Source: Caballeronia choica (GTDB taxonomy: Bacteria > Pseudomonadota > Gammaproteobacteria > Burkholderiales > Burkholderiaceae). From it: a stretch of 39,739 nucleotides of DNA. Each line of letters opens with the position of its first letter. The first letter of the stretch is position 1. Made by a program: the position numbers and the translations under genes. This document shows positions 30,750-38,366 of this stretch, piece by piece. The notes beneath the pieces are model-generated. The model saw nothing but the letters and a program-made list of their open reading frames with translations. It was not told the DNA's origin and ran no database searches. The stretch is taken from assembly GCF_001544535.1 (NCBI RefSeq), contig NZ_FCON02000072.1:1-39739 (forward strand), in the 5' to 3' direction.

Positions 30750-32948
30750 TTAGTCTTTGGTTTTCAGCTTCTTGGGTTCGATCGGACGCCTGGCGCTCCA
30801 GGTACGAACGTCGCTGTAGAGATGTTCGAACAGCCCCACGATGCCGCGCGTGCCCACCAGCAGCACATGCGACAGTCCGCGCAGCGGCGTATCCGCGCGG
30901 CGCCCTTCCGCCCAGCCGGTCCAGGCGTCCGCGCGCGCGAAGGTCGTCTTGACGAACTCGAACTCCTGCTCGCGCGTGAGCGTGCCGAAGCGCAGGCCGA
31001 CACGCCCGCGTTCCGTGAAACCGACCGTCGCGGGGAACGCGTATTCCTCGTCGCCGCGAAAGAGCGACACCGTCACGCGTTCGTGCATCGGCACTTCGAT
31101 GTCGCTCGGCAGCTTCACGCCGACGCCGCCTTCCGAGTAGTCGATCGTTTCGCACGCGAGCGTGCGGCCCGTCGAGAACTTGAGCATCACGGGCATCTGC
31201 ATGTGCACGCGATGCGTCGTGCGCACCTGCCGGCGCTCACTCGCGGCCGCGACGCTCGCGCCGAGAATCAGCATGTTGTAGAGCGTCCAGCAGAGGTTCA
31301 GCACGGTGGTCTGGACTTCGCTGCGCACCTCCCAGTAGAAGTAGATATGCGCGATGCCGGCGCAGAAGCCGATCAGGTTCAGGAGCAGCAGGAACAGGTA
31401 CGGACGCGAGATCGACCAGTCGAAATAATCCTTCGCGATCTGGCCGCCCTTCGCCGTCACGTTGAACTTGCCGAGCTTCGGGTTGATGACGGCAAGCAGC
31501 GTCGGCGCGGTGATGTAGGACGCCAGCACCGATTCGTACACTTCGGCCCAGAACGAATGGCGGAACGAGCGCTGCATCCGCGAGTTGGTGATGCTCGCGT
31601 GCATCATGTGCGGCAGCGCGAAGATCGCGATGGAGCTCGCCGCCGCCTCGATCACGTGCGCGCCGAAGAACAGGTACGACAGCGGCGCCGTGAGGAACAC
31701 GAGGCGCGGGATGCCGTAGAAGAAGTGCATCATCGCGTTCAGGTAGCAGAGCCGCTGGCCGATCTTCAGGCCGCGTCCCGTGAGCGGATTGTCGATGCGG
31801 AAAATCTGCGTCATGCCGCGCGCCCAGCGAATCCGCTGGCCGATGTGGCCGGAAAGGCTTTCGGTCGCGAGGCCCGCTGCCTGCGGAATGGCGAGATAGG
31901 CAGTCGTGTAGCCGAGGCGGTGCAGCTTGAGCGCCGTGTGCGCATCCTCCGTGACGGTTTCCACCGCGATGCCGCCGATCTCTTCCACCATCGAGCGGCG
32001 CAAGAGCGCGCACGAGCCGCAGAAGAACGTCGCGTTCCAGAGGTCGTTGCCGTCCTGCACGAGGCCGTAGAACAGTTCGCCTTCGTTCGGCACCTTGCGG
32101 AACGTGCCGAGATTGCGTTCGAACGGATCGGGCGAGAAGAAGTGATGCGGCGTCTGCAGCATCGAGAGCAGCTTGTCGCGCAGGAACCAGCCGAGGCCGA
32201 CCTGCAGGAACGAGCGCGTCGGGATGTGGTCGCAGTCGAAGATGGCGAGGTACTCGCCCTTCGTGATCTTCAGCGCCTCGTTGATGTTGCCGGCCTTCGC
32301 GTGGCGGTTATGCGTGCGGATCGTCCAGTTGACGCCGATTTCCTCGCAGAACGCCTTGAACTCCGGGCGCCGGCCGTCGTCGAGCACGTGGATCGCGATC
32401 TTGTCGGCGGGATAGTCGAGCGCGAGCGCGGCGTAAATCGTCGGCTTCACCACCGACAGCGGTTCGTTGTAGGTCGGGATGAAGACGTCGACGGTCGGCC
32501 ACAGGTCGCGCGAGGCGGGCAGCGGCATCGGCTTGCGTTGCAGCGGCCACGCGGTCTGGAAGTAGCCGAGCAGCAGCACGATCGTCGAATACACTTCCGC
32601 CGACACCAGCAGGAGACCCCACGCGGCATCGAGCGGATGTTCCCAGTAGGTGGTCTCGGTCAGGCGCCAGAACATGTAGCGGCCCGACGCGACCAGCGAC
32701 AGCATGATCATCACGAGCGTCGCGTACTGGCCCTTCAGGCGGCGAAACCCCAGCGCGAACAGGAAGCAGATCGTGGCGAACGCAAGCTGCTGGCCGAATG
32801 CGAGCGGCACCGTGACCACGAAGTACAGCGCCACGATGGCGAAGATCGTGACGAGAATCGTGAGCGCGCGGCTGCCCCAGAGGCGGGCATCGACGAAACG
32901 CTCCAGCCGTGACGGCGTTTCGCCCGTCGTTGCGTCGGTCGTGCTCAT
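30750..32948 (-). CDS. bcsA: Cellulose synthase catalytic subunit BcsA (UDP-forming, PilZ-containing)
   Basis: The 732-residue inner-membrane enzyme polymerises UDP-glucose into beta-1,4-glucan and extrudes it. N-terminal membrane helices are followed by the GT2 domain (VDVFIPTYNEPLSVVKPTIY). Catalytic motifs are VLDDGRR, the DxD at about residue 236 (FDCDHIP), TED at about 334 (VTEDAHTAL) and QRIRW at about 371. More membrane helices follow. The C-terminal PilZ domain carries RTTHR at about 576 and DYSEGG at about 605, the c-di-GMP-binding RxxxR and DxSxxG motifs, so activity should depend on c-di-GMP. The ATG overlaps the bcsQ stop. A longer frame to 33068 would read through bcsQ and is rejected. 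Confidence 0.97.
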   Translation of the reverse strand: MSTTDATTGETPSRLERFVDARLWGSRALTILVTIFAIVALYFVVTVPLAFGQQLAFATICFLFALGFRRLKGQYATLVMIMLSLVASGRYMFWRLTETTYWEHPLDAAWGLLLVSAEVYSTIVLLLGYFQTAWPLQRKPMPLPASRDLWPTVDVFIPTYNEPLSVVKPTIYAALALDYPADKIAIHVLDDGRRPEFKAFCEEIGVNWTIRTHNRHAKAGNINEALKITKGEYLAIFDCDHIPTRSFLQVGLGWFLRDKLLSMLQTPHHFFSPDPFERNLGTFRKVPNEGELFYGLVQDGNDLWNATFFCGSCALLRRSMVEEIGGIAVETVTEDAHTALKLHRLGYTTAYLAIPQAAGLATESLSGHIGQRIRWARGMTQIFRIDNPLTGRGLKIGQRLCYLNAMMHFFYGIPRLVFLTAPLSYLFFGAHVIEAAASSIAIFALPHMMHASITNSRMQRSFRHSFWAEVYESVLASYITAPTLLAVINPKLGKFNVTAKGGQIAKDYFDWSISRPYLFLLLLNLIGFCAGIAHIYFYWEVRSEVQTTVLNLCWTLYNMLILGASVAAASERRQVRTTHRVHMQMPVMLKFSTGRTLACETIDYSEGGVGVKLPSDIEVPMHERVTVSLFRGDEEYAFPATVGFTERGRVGLRFGTLTREQEFEFVKTTFARADAWTGWAEGRRADTPLRGLSHVLLVGTRGIVGLFEHLYSDVRTWSARRPIEPKKLKTKD

Positions 32949-33733
32949 GCGACGTTCCTCGGCGAGACCTGCATCGTATCGATCGCCGACAGCAGCCAGT
33001 CGCCGCACGCGCGCAGATCGGCGGCGGCCTGGCTGAGCGGATCGTAGTGGATCAGCGTGGTGTCGCACGCGAGCGATTCGCTCACGCCCTCGTCCTGGTG
33101 GATCACGCCCGGGAACACCCGGGGGCCCAGCATGTTGCGCAGCACCTTCAGCACGTCCTTGCTCAACTGGCGCGACTGGTCAACCTGGTTCACGACGTAG
33201 CCCTGTCCGCCGAAATCGCCGCGCGGCGTCGCGTAGGCTTCGATCATGCGTTCCATCTGCGGGATCGCGGCGTACGACGCGGCGTCCGCGAGCACGACGT
33301 TCAGTGCGAAATTCGTGGCTGTCAGCGCCGTGCGCGTGTAGACCGACGAGCCGGGCGGCGTATCGACGATCACGATGTCCGACGCATCGAGCCCGAGCGT
33401 GTCGAGCGCATGCACTAGCCAGGCCGGTTCACGGTCGATGTACGCCTCGAAGCGCCGGCGGTCCCCTTCGAGGACGGCGCCGTAGGGGAGCACCGTCACG
33501 CCGTCGACGCCGTCGAACATCACGGTCTGCCACGCGTCGCCGGCGAGCGTGGCGCGCGAGATGCCGTCGATGCTGTCGAGCGGGATGCCGAAGTGCAGGC
33601 GCAACGCGTTCTGCGGATCGAGGTCGAGCACGATCACGCGACGCCCGCGCGCCGCGAGCACCGACGCGAGATTGGCAGCGAGCGTCGTCTTGCCCACGCC
33701 GCCTTTCGCGGAAACCACGGTGATGACTTTCAT
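32945..33733 (-). CDS. bcsQ: Cellulose biosynthesis protein BcsQ (MinD/ParA-type ATPase)
   Basis: The 262-residue cytoplasmic ATPase of the MinD/ParA superfamily is an accessory factor needed for cellulose secretion in enterobacteria, where it is linked to complex positioning. MKVITVVSAKGGVGKTTLAA carries the deviant Walker A motif with K11 and K15, and VIVLDLDPQNALRLHFGIPL follows near residue 35. The switch region includes DIVIVDTPPGSSVYTRTALT near 124. The start at 33733 is fixed by the Walker motif and a four-base overlap with the bcsP stop; an extra nine-residue extension from 33760 is unlikely. The stop overlaps bcsA by four bases, so BcsP, BcsQ and BcsA are made in a coupled series. 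Confidence 0.94.
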   Translation of the reverse strand: MKVITVVSAKGGVGKTTLAANLASVLAARGRRVIVLDLDPQNALRLHFGIPLDSIDGISRATLAGDAWQTVMFDGVDGVTVLPYGAVLEGDRRRFEAYIDREPAWLVHALDTLGLDASDIVIVDTPPGSSVYTRTALTATNFALNVVLADAASYAAIPQMERMIEAYATPRGDFGGQGYVVNQVDQSRQLSKDVLKVLRNMLGPRVFPGVIHQDEGVSESLACDTTLIHYDPLSQAAADLRACGDWLLSAIDTMQVSPRNVA

Positions 33734-34515
33734 GAGCGGGGCGTCCGGCTGGCGGGCCACGCGCGAGTGGCGGCGGGGCTGTCGGTGCGGGCGGCCGAGC
33801 CGCGCAGGCGGTCGAACACGGAAAGGAGCGATGCCGGGTCGGCCGGGCGGGTTGCGTCGCGGTGCTGTGGTGCGACCGGCTGACCCGGCGACGCGAAGAG
33901 TTTGCCGAGGATCGACGAGGAAGCAGGCGGTTCCGCGGCGGCGGGGCGGGGCGGGACAGTGGGCTGCTTCGGCGCGGCATACGGTGCGGCAAGCGGTGTG
34001 GCGTGTGTGGCGGGCATGGCGGGCGGAACGCCCAATACGCCGCGCAACGGCGCTTGCGCTTCGCGAGACACCGGTGCAGCGGGCGCGACCGGCGTGGCGG
34101 GACGGATCGCGGCCGGCGCCGGCGACGGCGTTTGAACCTGCTCAGGCTCAGTCTCCGCCGCAGCCAGTTCCCCGAAGCGCGAACCGCCCGACGGGACGGC
34201 CGGAAGCGTCACGTTGCCCACGGGCGGAATGGTCCGTCGATGCGCGCGCGCGAAAAGCGGCGGCTTGCCACGATTGATCGGTGTCGGCGCTGCATCGGCT
34301 TCCGCATCGCTGCGCGCGCCGCGCGCATGCGGCAATTGCACGTCACGGCGCTGCGCGACCTCCGGAATGGCGGGCTGCGTGAAATCGAGCGTTGCCAGGA
34401 GCGGCCAGCGCGTGCGCGCCGAACGCGCCTCGTTCTCCCGACCGATTTCCTGATAATCGCCGGCATTGCCGCCGAAATGCTCGAATAACTTTTCGATGTC
34501 GCGCGATGGATTCAT
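33730..34515 (-). CDS. bcsP: Cellulose biosynthesis protein BcsP (BcsR-like N-terminus, Pro/Ala-rich tail)
   Basis: The 261-residue protein has two parts. Residues 5-45 (DIEKLFEHFGGNAGDYQEIG, then SARTRWPLLATLDF) match the layout of the small enterobacterial protein BcsR, including the closing RWPLL motif. The rest is a Pro/Ala-rich disordered region ending in two short conserved-looking segments, SSILGKLFASPGQPV and PASLLSVFDRLRGSA. Such fusions next to bcsQ in Burkholderiaceae are called BcsP. BcsR partners BcsQ in E. coli, so a BcsQ-binding role is inferred. GAGGA precedes the ATG, and the stop overlaps bcsQ by four bases. The 154 bases to bcsD contain no further gene. Confidence 0.85.
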   Translation of the reverse strand: MNPSRDIEKLFEHFGGNAGDYQEIGRENEARSARTRWPLLATLDFTQPAIPEVAQRRDVQLPHARGARSDAEADAAPTPINRGKPPLFARAHRRTIPPVGNVTLPAVPSGGSRFGELAAAETEPEQVQTPSPAPAAIRPATPVAPAAPVSREAQAPLRGVLGVPPAMPATHATPLAAPYAAPKQPTVPPRPAAAEPPASSSILGKLFASPGQPVAPQHRDATRPADPASLLSVFDRLRGSAARTDSPAATRAWPASRTPRS

Positions 34516-34669
34516 GATGCGCCGTCCTCGTAATGCCCTGATTGTGTGCAGCTAATTATGTAATGCCGCGCGAATTTCGCCGATCCGCAGCAGTTCGATA
34601 TTGAAAGCAAAACCGCGAAAGCCGATGCGTGTTCTGATTCCGATTTCCTCGCTCGCGCTGATGTTTCGT

Positions 34670-35125
34670 TTATGCCGCGCCGCGCGCCAATCGAAACTCG
34701 ACGGCCGAATGTTCGTCGAATTCTCCCGATTGCTTCACCGCGAGGCCGTCCGCGCCAAGCGCGCCGAGCCAGTGCTGATACGCGCCTTCGAGAAACGCGG
34801 GCGTCCATGCGAGCGCGCTCGCGCCGAATGCCCGCAGCGGCGCGCAATAATGCGTGATGCTCAGATAGTCGGGCTCCTCGGCAAGCGAGACGAAACCCCA
34901 ATCGGTCTCGCGCCACAAGGCATTGAGCGAGTCGACGAGATCCGCCACCGACTCGCACGCGGGCAGCGGATGCGCCTCGGCAAAGCGGCGTCCGATCCGG
35001 TTCATCAACTGACGCAACTCGTTACGCCCGATCTGCGCTTCGAATTCGTCGGCGAGCGCGGCGAGTACGCCGCGCCATTGAGTCGATATCTGACGTTCCA
35101 GCAGGTAATCAAAAATGGCAACCAT
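34670..35125 (-). CDS. bcsD: Cellulose synthase subunit BcsD
   Basis: The 151-residue protein resembles BcsD/AcsD, which forms a periplasmic ring in Komagataeibacter and helps arrange glucan chains into ordered fibrils. Recognisable blocks are LLERQISTQWRGVLAALADE near residue 8, ELRQLMNRIGRRFAEAHPLP near 36, LNALWRETDWGFVSL near 67 and ALAWTPAFLEGAYQHWLGAL near 104. No signal peptide is visible, as in known BcsD proteins. Length equals the family norm (about 150-156). It is the first cellulose gene on this strand, with about 450 bases of AT-richer sequence upstream where the operon promoter should be. The ribosome binding site is weak. Confidence 0.88.
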   Translation of the reverse strand: MVAIFDYLLERQISTQWRGVLAALADEFEAQIGRNELRQLMNRIGRRFAEAHPLPACESVADLVDSLNALWRETDWGFVSLAEEPDYLSITHYCAPLRAFGASALAWTPAFLEGAYQHWLGALGADGLAVKQSGEFDEHSAVEFRLARGAA

Positions 35126-35583
35126 GTCGGCCCTAGAAAGACTTGTGGCATCGACCGTTATTCGGTCGTTCTTACTTGAAAGACTTGCGAATTCTTAATA
35201 ACTGCTTTCGGGCAACATAATGCGCAGTGCTTTTCAATGCGCTTTCGCACGCCCGAAGGTACTTCAACGCGTTTGTTTTCGCCAGTAGAAAGACTAGCAG
35301 TGCCATTTTTATTGAATCACGTGAAGAGGACGGGAGTTGGCCGTCTATTTGCCCATTCACGAACGTCTGGCATGGACAAAAACTGGGCGATTCCGGTGCG
35401 CTAGTCGAATGCTGCGCCACGACAGAGGATGCCGATTTGTACTATCTCGTTAACGACACCGGTGCGTGAAGGTTTACACGCGAACGCTAAAAAACTTCTT
35501 CCCGGCCGGCGCACAACGCGGAGACCGGGAGGCCGGCAGCATCCTTCGATGCATGGCGTGCGACGGGCCCTAACCGGAAGCGC
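35126..35583. other. AT-richer region upstream of the cellulose operon
   Basis: About 450 bases with lower GC than the flanking genes. Open frames on both strands (35227-35469 +; 35172-35420 -) lack convincing ribosome binding sites and any family features. The region is the likely site of the bcs operon promoter and of binding by activators. I see no clear -35/-10 pair or consensus operator. Confidence 0.45.
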
Positions 35584-35610
35584 AAAAAAAAGGCGCCCCT
35601 TTGGGGCGCC
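35584..35610 (-). terminator. Strong rho-independent terminator of the 62-codon gene
   Basis: On the minus strand GGCGCCCC-AAA-GGGGCGCC forms a perfect 8-bp GC stem and is followed immediately by eight T residues. It starts 24 bases after the stop codon of the small gene at 35634-35822. This separates that gene's transcript from the cellulose operon. Confidence 0.92.
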
Positions 35611-35633
35611 GTTTCGAGGGACCAGCTCGGTGC

Positions 35634-35822
35634 TTACAGGTTCGCCCGTACAGCGTCTCTGACGGCGTCCATCACGATGCCGTAGTCGAGCGGGATGTCG
35701 AGCGAATCAGAGTAGCCGAAGTCGGAAGACTCTTCGGGCATCGTGCGAACCGGGACAGGCATGGCTTCGCCAGGCCGGCTCACGTCTCTTTCGATAACAC
35801 CCTGCACTTGCGGATTCTTCAC
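35634..35822 (-). CDS. Small orphan gene, 62-residue protein of unknown function
   Basis: I do not recognise this protein. It starts with GTG (MKNPQVQGVIERDVSRPGEA), continues through an acidic Ser/Asp-rich middle (MPEESSDFGYSDSLDIPLDY) and ends in a probable helix (GIVMDAVRDAVRANL). It has no signal peptide, no Cys and no membrane segment. Three points make it a real gene: AAGGAG 6-7 bases before the GTG, a perfect rho-independent terminator 24 bases after the stop, and independence from neighbouring reading frames. A TATATT box on the minus strand near 35864-35869 could belong to its promoter. It lies upstream of the cellulose operon on the same strand but is separated from it by the terminator. 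A small regulator or a modified-peptide precursor is conceivable, but no modifying enzyme is nearby. Confidence 0.75.
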   Translation of the reverse strand: MKNPQVQGVIERDVSRPGEAMPVPVRTMPEESSDFGYSDSLDIPLDYGIVMDAVRDAVRANL

Positions 35823-36218
35823 GATTTACTCCTTGCGGTAGTGGGAGCGGGGCGAGAAAGTGCAATATAAACCAAAGGGATGACAAATTGACGACGTTCA
35901 TTTCACCCGAACGCAGATTTCAGTACGGGAAATCCCTGAATTCGGCGGAAAACAACCTCATCTGCGGCGAGTGCGCGGCTCTACAGTTTAATCGCGCCCA
36001 TGCCAGCGGAATGTTCGTCTGACTTATGCCGCGCGTCGGACTATATAGCGCTGGCGCATCGGAAACGGGCGTGAAACTTGCGCAAACGTTGCACTGCGTG
36101 CGCGGCCAAGCGAACTGCGGGAGGGCGTCGCGACCGGAATTCCGTCTCATTGGGAAATAAACTGTATCGATTCGGTCGCTTTCGCGCGGCTTTGTTCCAC
36201 ACTATGATGGTTTTTGAA
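35823..36218. other. Divergent intergenic region between the small gene and the NmrA-like gene
   Basis: About 400 bases without a credible gene; a minus-strand frame at 35920-36150 has no ribosome binding site and an irregular product. It should hold both divergent promoters. A TATGAT -10-like box for the plus-strand gene lies at 36203-36208. Confidence 0.4.
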
Positions 36219-36242
36219 CGAACGGGCACTTTTACCCGTTCG
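36219..36242. promoter_or_regulatory. Inverted repeat, candidate operator of the NmrA-like gene
   Basis: CGAACGGG at 36219-36226 and CCCGTTCG at 36235-36242 are perfect inverse repeats with an 8-base centre. The site is just downstream of a TATGAT box (36203-36208), over the likely transcription start, and ends 7 bases before the AAGGAG ribosome binding site. This is a typical repressor position. It could also fold as a hairpin in the mRNA leader. Confidence 0.45.
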
Positions 36243-36264
36243 ACGATGCAAGGAGAAATCGAAA

Positions 36265-36879
36265 ATGAGCAAGATCGCGATCATTGGCGCGACGGGAAAG
36301 GTCGGAAGTCAGCTTCTCGCGGAGGCGTTGCGGCGCGGACACACGGTGACGGGCATTGCGCGCAACGTTTCGTCGCTGGAAGGCCGGGACGGCGTGATTG
36401 GCCGAAGCGTCGACGTGTTGGACGCCGGTGCGCTCGCGGAGGTCGTCGCGGGTCACGATGCGGTGTTCAGTTCGGCGCACTTTGGCGGCATTCCCGCGAG
36501 CGCGATCGTCGGGCCGGTGAAGAAAGCAGGCGTCGGGCGTTTGCTGGTGGTGGGTGGTGCGGGGAGTCTCTATGCGGCGCCGGGCATGCGCGTGATCGAC
36601 ACGCCGAACTTCCCGTCGGCCTACAAGGCCGAGGCCGAGGCCGGCGCCGTGTTCCTCGAAGCGCTGCATGCCGAGCGGGACCTGGACTGGACCTTCGTAT
36701 CACCATCAGCGGAATTCGTCGACGGTGCGCGCACGCGGAAATTCCGCCTGGGGCGCGACGAACTGCTCGTCGACGGCACTGGCCGAAGCTGGATCTCGTT
36801 CCAGGACTTCGCGATCGCCTTCCTCGACGAGTTCGAAAAGCCGGCGCACCTTCGCCAGCGCTTTACCGTCGGATATTGA
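36265..36879 (+). CDS. NAD(P)-binding oxidoreductase, NmrA/SDR-a-like
   Basis: The 204-residue protein starts MSKIAIIGATGKVGSQLLAE, a Rossmann GxxGxxG dinucleotide-binding motif of the atypical short-chain dehydrogenase type. It continues with VTGIARNVSSLEGRDGVIGR and LLVVGGAGSLYAAPG as in NmrA-like and YwnB/YesF-like proteins. The WTFVSPSAEF segment near 150 is typical of this group. Members sense or reduce with NAD(P)H and are often induced by redox or quinone stress through HxlR-type repressors. AAGGAG at 36250-36255 supports the ATG. The inverted repeat upstream may be the operator, but no regulator gene is adjacent. It is followed by a strong hairpin and a convergent gene. The substrate is unknown. 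Confidence 0.88.
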   Translation: MSKIAIIGATGKVGSQLLAEALRRGHTVTGIARNVSSLEGRDGVIGRSVDVLDAGALAEVVAGHDAVFSSAHFGGIPASAIVGPVKKAGVGRLLVVGGAGSLYAAPGMRVIDTPNFPSAYKAEAEAGAVFLEALHAERDLDWTFVSPSAEFVDGARTRKFRLGRDELLVDGTGRSWISFQDFAIAFLDEFEKPAHLRQRFTVGY

Positions 36880-36888
36880 AGATCCGCA

Positions 36889-36917
36889 GGTTTCGGCGCC
36901 AACCTGGCGCCGAAACC
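36889..36917. terminator. Perfect hairpin between convergent genes
   Basis: GGTTTCGGCGCC and GGCGCCGAAACC form a 12-bp perfect stem with loop AACCT in the 40-base gap between two convergent stops. It begins 10 bases after the NmrA-like stop. No U-tract follows on either strand, so it may be a weak or bidirectional terminator. Confidence 0.55.
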
Positions 36918-36919
36918 GC

Positions 36920-37381
36920 TCAGCCGTGCAAATCGGCTTCCATTTCCTCGTCGGCGGGCATCGCGGCGGCCAGAATCATCGCCGCCGCGTTCTGCGGCTT
37001 CGGGTCGCGCTGCGACGGGCGGTACACCTGATCGCCCCGGTGAATCGGCGTGCCGGAGAGCGAGCAGACGCCTTCACCGGTGGCCGTCGTCGCGCGCCAG
37101 CCCTGGTAGCCGTAATGACACGTACCGGGGTCCGACCAGTAGACCAGCGCCGTCGCACTGCTCGGCCGTTCGATCACCCGCACGACTGCCTGCGGAAACG
37201 GCCGGCGGTCATTCAGCTCGCGCGGATGGTCGCGGTCCCAGTCGCGCGTCAACTGCTCGATAAACGCGTTTTCTCCGCGCGCCGCCTTCGGCGCGCTCCC
37301 TTCTGCGCTCTCATTCGGGAGCGCTTTCAACAGGTGGACCGTCTGCATCCACGGGTCGGCTCTTTTCAGTAATGCTGTCAT
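36920..37381 (-). CDS. DUF3331-like protein
   Basis: The 153-residue protein resembles the DUF3331 family, which is largely confined to Burkholderiaceae and has no known function. The diagnostic region is about residues 74-124: SSATALVYWSDPGTCHYGYQ, then GEGVCSLSGTPIHRGDQVYR. Two Cys residues (in TCHYG and VCSLSG) with a nearby His could bind a metal, but this is only a guess. The N-terminal 60 residues are variable and charged. There is no signal peptide. It stands alone, convergent with the NmrA-like gene and separated from the upstream permease gene on the same strand by about 140 bases with a hairpin. Confidence 0.8.
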   Translation of the reverse strand: MTALLKRADPWMQTVHLLKALPNESAEGSAPKAARGENAFIEQLTRDWDRDHPRELNDRRPFPQAVVRVIERPSSATALVYWSDPGTCHYGYQGWRATTATGEGVCSLSGTPIHRGDQVYRPSQRDPKPQNAAAMILAAAMPADEEMEADLHG

Positions 37382-37483
37382 GGCATCTGTTCCAGGCGTG
37401 GCTTTGACCTAGAACGTACGTCATTAAGCACATTTTGATAAATAGTGCATCAGTGAAAACACTGTCCCGTTTGCGCGAATAAT

Positions 37484-37506
37484 CCCGCCGAACCAGGCCC
37501 GGCGGG
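37484..37506 (-). terminator. Hairpin after the PotC-like permease gene
   Basis: CCCGCCG and CGGCGGG form a 7-bp GC stem with a 9-base loop. Read on the minus strand it is followed by ATTATTCG, an AT-rich tail, and lies 17 bases after the permease stop codon. It probably ends the permease transcript. Confidence 0.6.
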
Positions 37507-37522
37507 TTTGATGCGCCTGTTT

Positions 37523-38359
37523 TCAGGCGACGGCGCGCGCGGCAGCCCGGCCGCGCAGCCATTCGAGCGCCAGCAAGAGGCTCGTCGAGAACACGATCAG
37601 GATGGTCGCGAGGGCCGCGATCGTCGGGCTGATGTTCTCACGGATGCCGGTAAACATCTGGCGCGGGAGCGTCGTCTGGTCGGCGCCGGCGAGGAACAGC
37701 GTGACGACGACTTCGTCGAACGAGGTCGCGAACGCGAACAGCGCGCCCGAAATCACGCCCGGCGCGATCACCGGCAGGGTGATGCGGAAGAACGTCGTGA
37801 GCGGGTTCGCGCCGAGCGACTGGCTGGCGCGCACGAGGTTGTAGTTGAAGTTCTGCAGGGTGGCGCCGACGGTCGTCACCACGAACGGCACGCCGAGCGC
37901 CGCGTGCGCGAGGATCAGCCCGAAATAGGTGTTCGCGATGCCGAGCGGCGCGAAGAACAGATACATGCCGACGCCGACGACGATCACCGGCACGATCATC
38001 GGCGAGATCAGCACGGCCATCAGCAGGCCCTTGCCGAGGAAATTGGCCTTCTGCAGCCCGACCGCGGCGAGCGTGCCGAGAATCGTCGCGACGACCGTCG
38101 CCGAGGGCGCGACGATGAAGCTGTTTTTCGCGGCCATGCGCCATTCGTCCGACATGACGAGGTTCTCGTACCAGCGCATCGAGAAGCCGGGGATCGGATA
38201 GACGAGGAAGGTGCTCGACGAAAACGACAGCGGCACGATCGCGAGCACCGGCAGGATCAGGTACAGCAGCGTCAGCACGCAGATGATGCGCAACGCGAAG
38301 AACCAGATTCGCTCGATGGCGGACGTATGGGGCGCGAACAGCGGTTTGGCGAGTTTCAT
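37523..38359 (-). CDS. ABC transporter permease, PotC-like (polyamine/opine type)
   Basis: The 278-residue inner-membrane protein has six predicted helices, with an N-terminal cytoplasmic segment, FFALRIICVLTLLYLILPVL as first helix, and the PotC-type phrase IVPLSFSSSTFLVYPIPGFS. The docking loop reads ASQSLGANPLTTFFRITLPV (about 183-202). The C-terminal FDEVVVTLFLAGADQTTLPR is typical of spermidine/putrescine-type permeases. It follows 7 bases after the PotB-like gene and forms the transporter with it. The usual ATPase and periplasmic binding protein are absent here and probably lie beyond the right edge, past the palindromic repeat. The substrate could be a polyamine or another cationic small molecule. 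Confidence 0.9.
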   Translation of the reverse strand: MKLAKPLFAPHTSAIERIWFFALRIICVLTLLYLILPVLAIVPLSFSSSTFLVYPIPGFSMRWYENLVMSDEWRMAAKNSFIVAPSATVVATILGTLAAVGLQKANFLGKGLLMAVLISPMIVPVIVVGVGMYLFFAPLGIANTYFGLILAHAALGVPFVVTTVGATLQNFNYNLVRASQSLGANPLTTFFRITLPVIAPGVISGALFAFATSFDEVVVTLFLAGADQTTLPRQMFTGIRENISPTIAALATILIVFSTSLLLALEWLRGRAAARAVA

Positions 38360-38366
38360 TTTGTGT

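Noticed and set aside
28186-30753. An 855-codon plus-strand frame opposite bcsB
   Set aside because: It is an antisense shadow; the product is Arg-rich, lacks motifs and covers a clear BcsB.
30603-32912. A 769-codon plus-strand frame opposite bcsA
   Set aside because: Same reason: low-complexity charged product opposite an unambiguous bcsA.
35172-35420. An 82-codon minus-strand frame (and 35227-35469 on the plus strand) upstream of bcsD
   Set aside because: Neither has a clear ribosome binding site or a family feature; they lie in an AT-richer regulatory region. They cannot be excluded completely.
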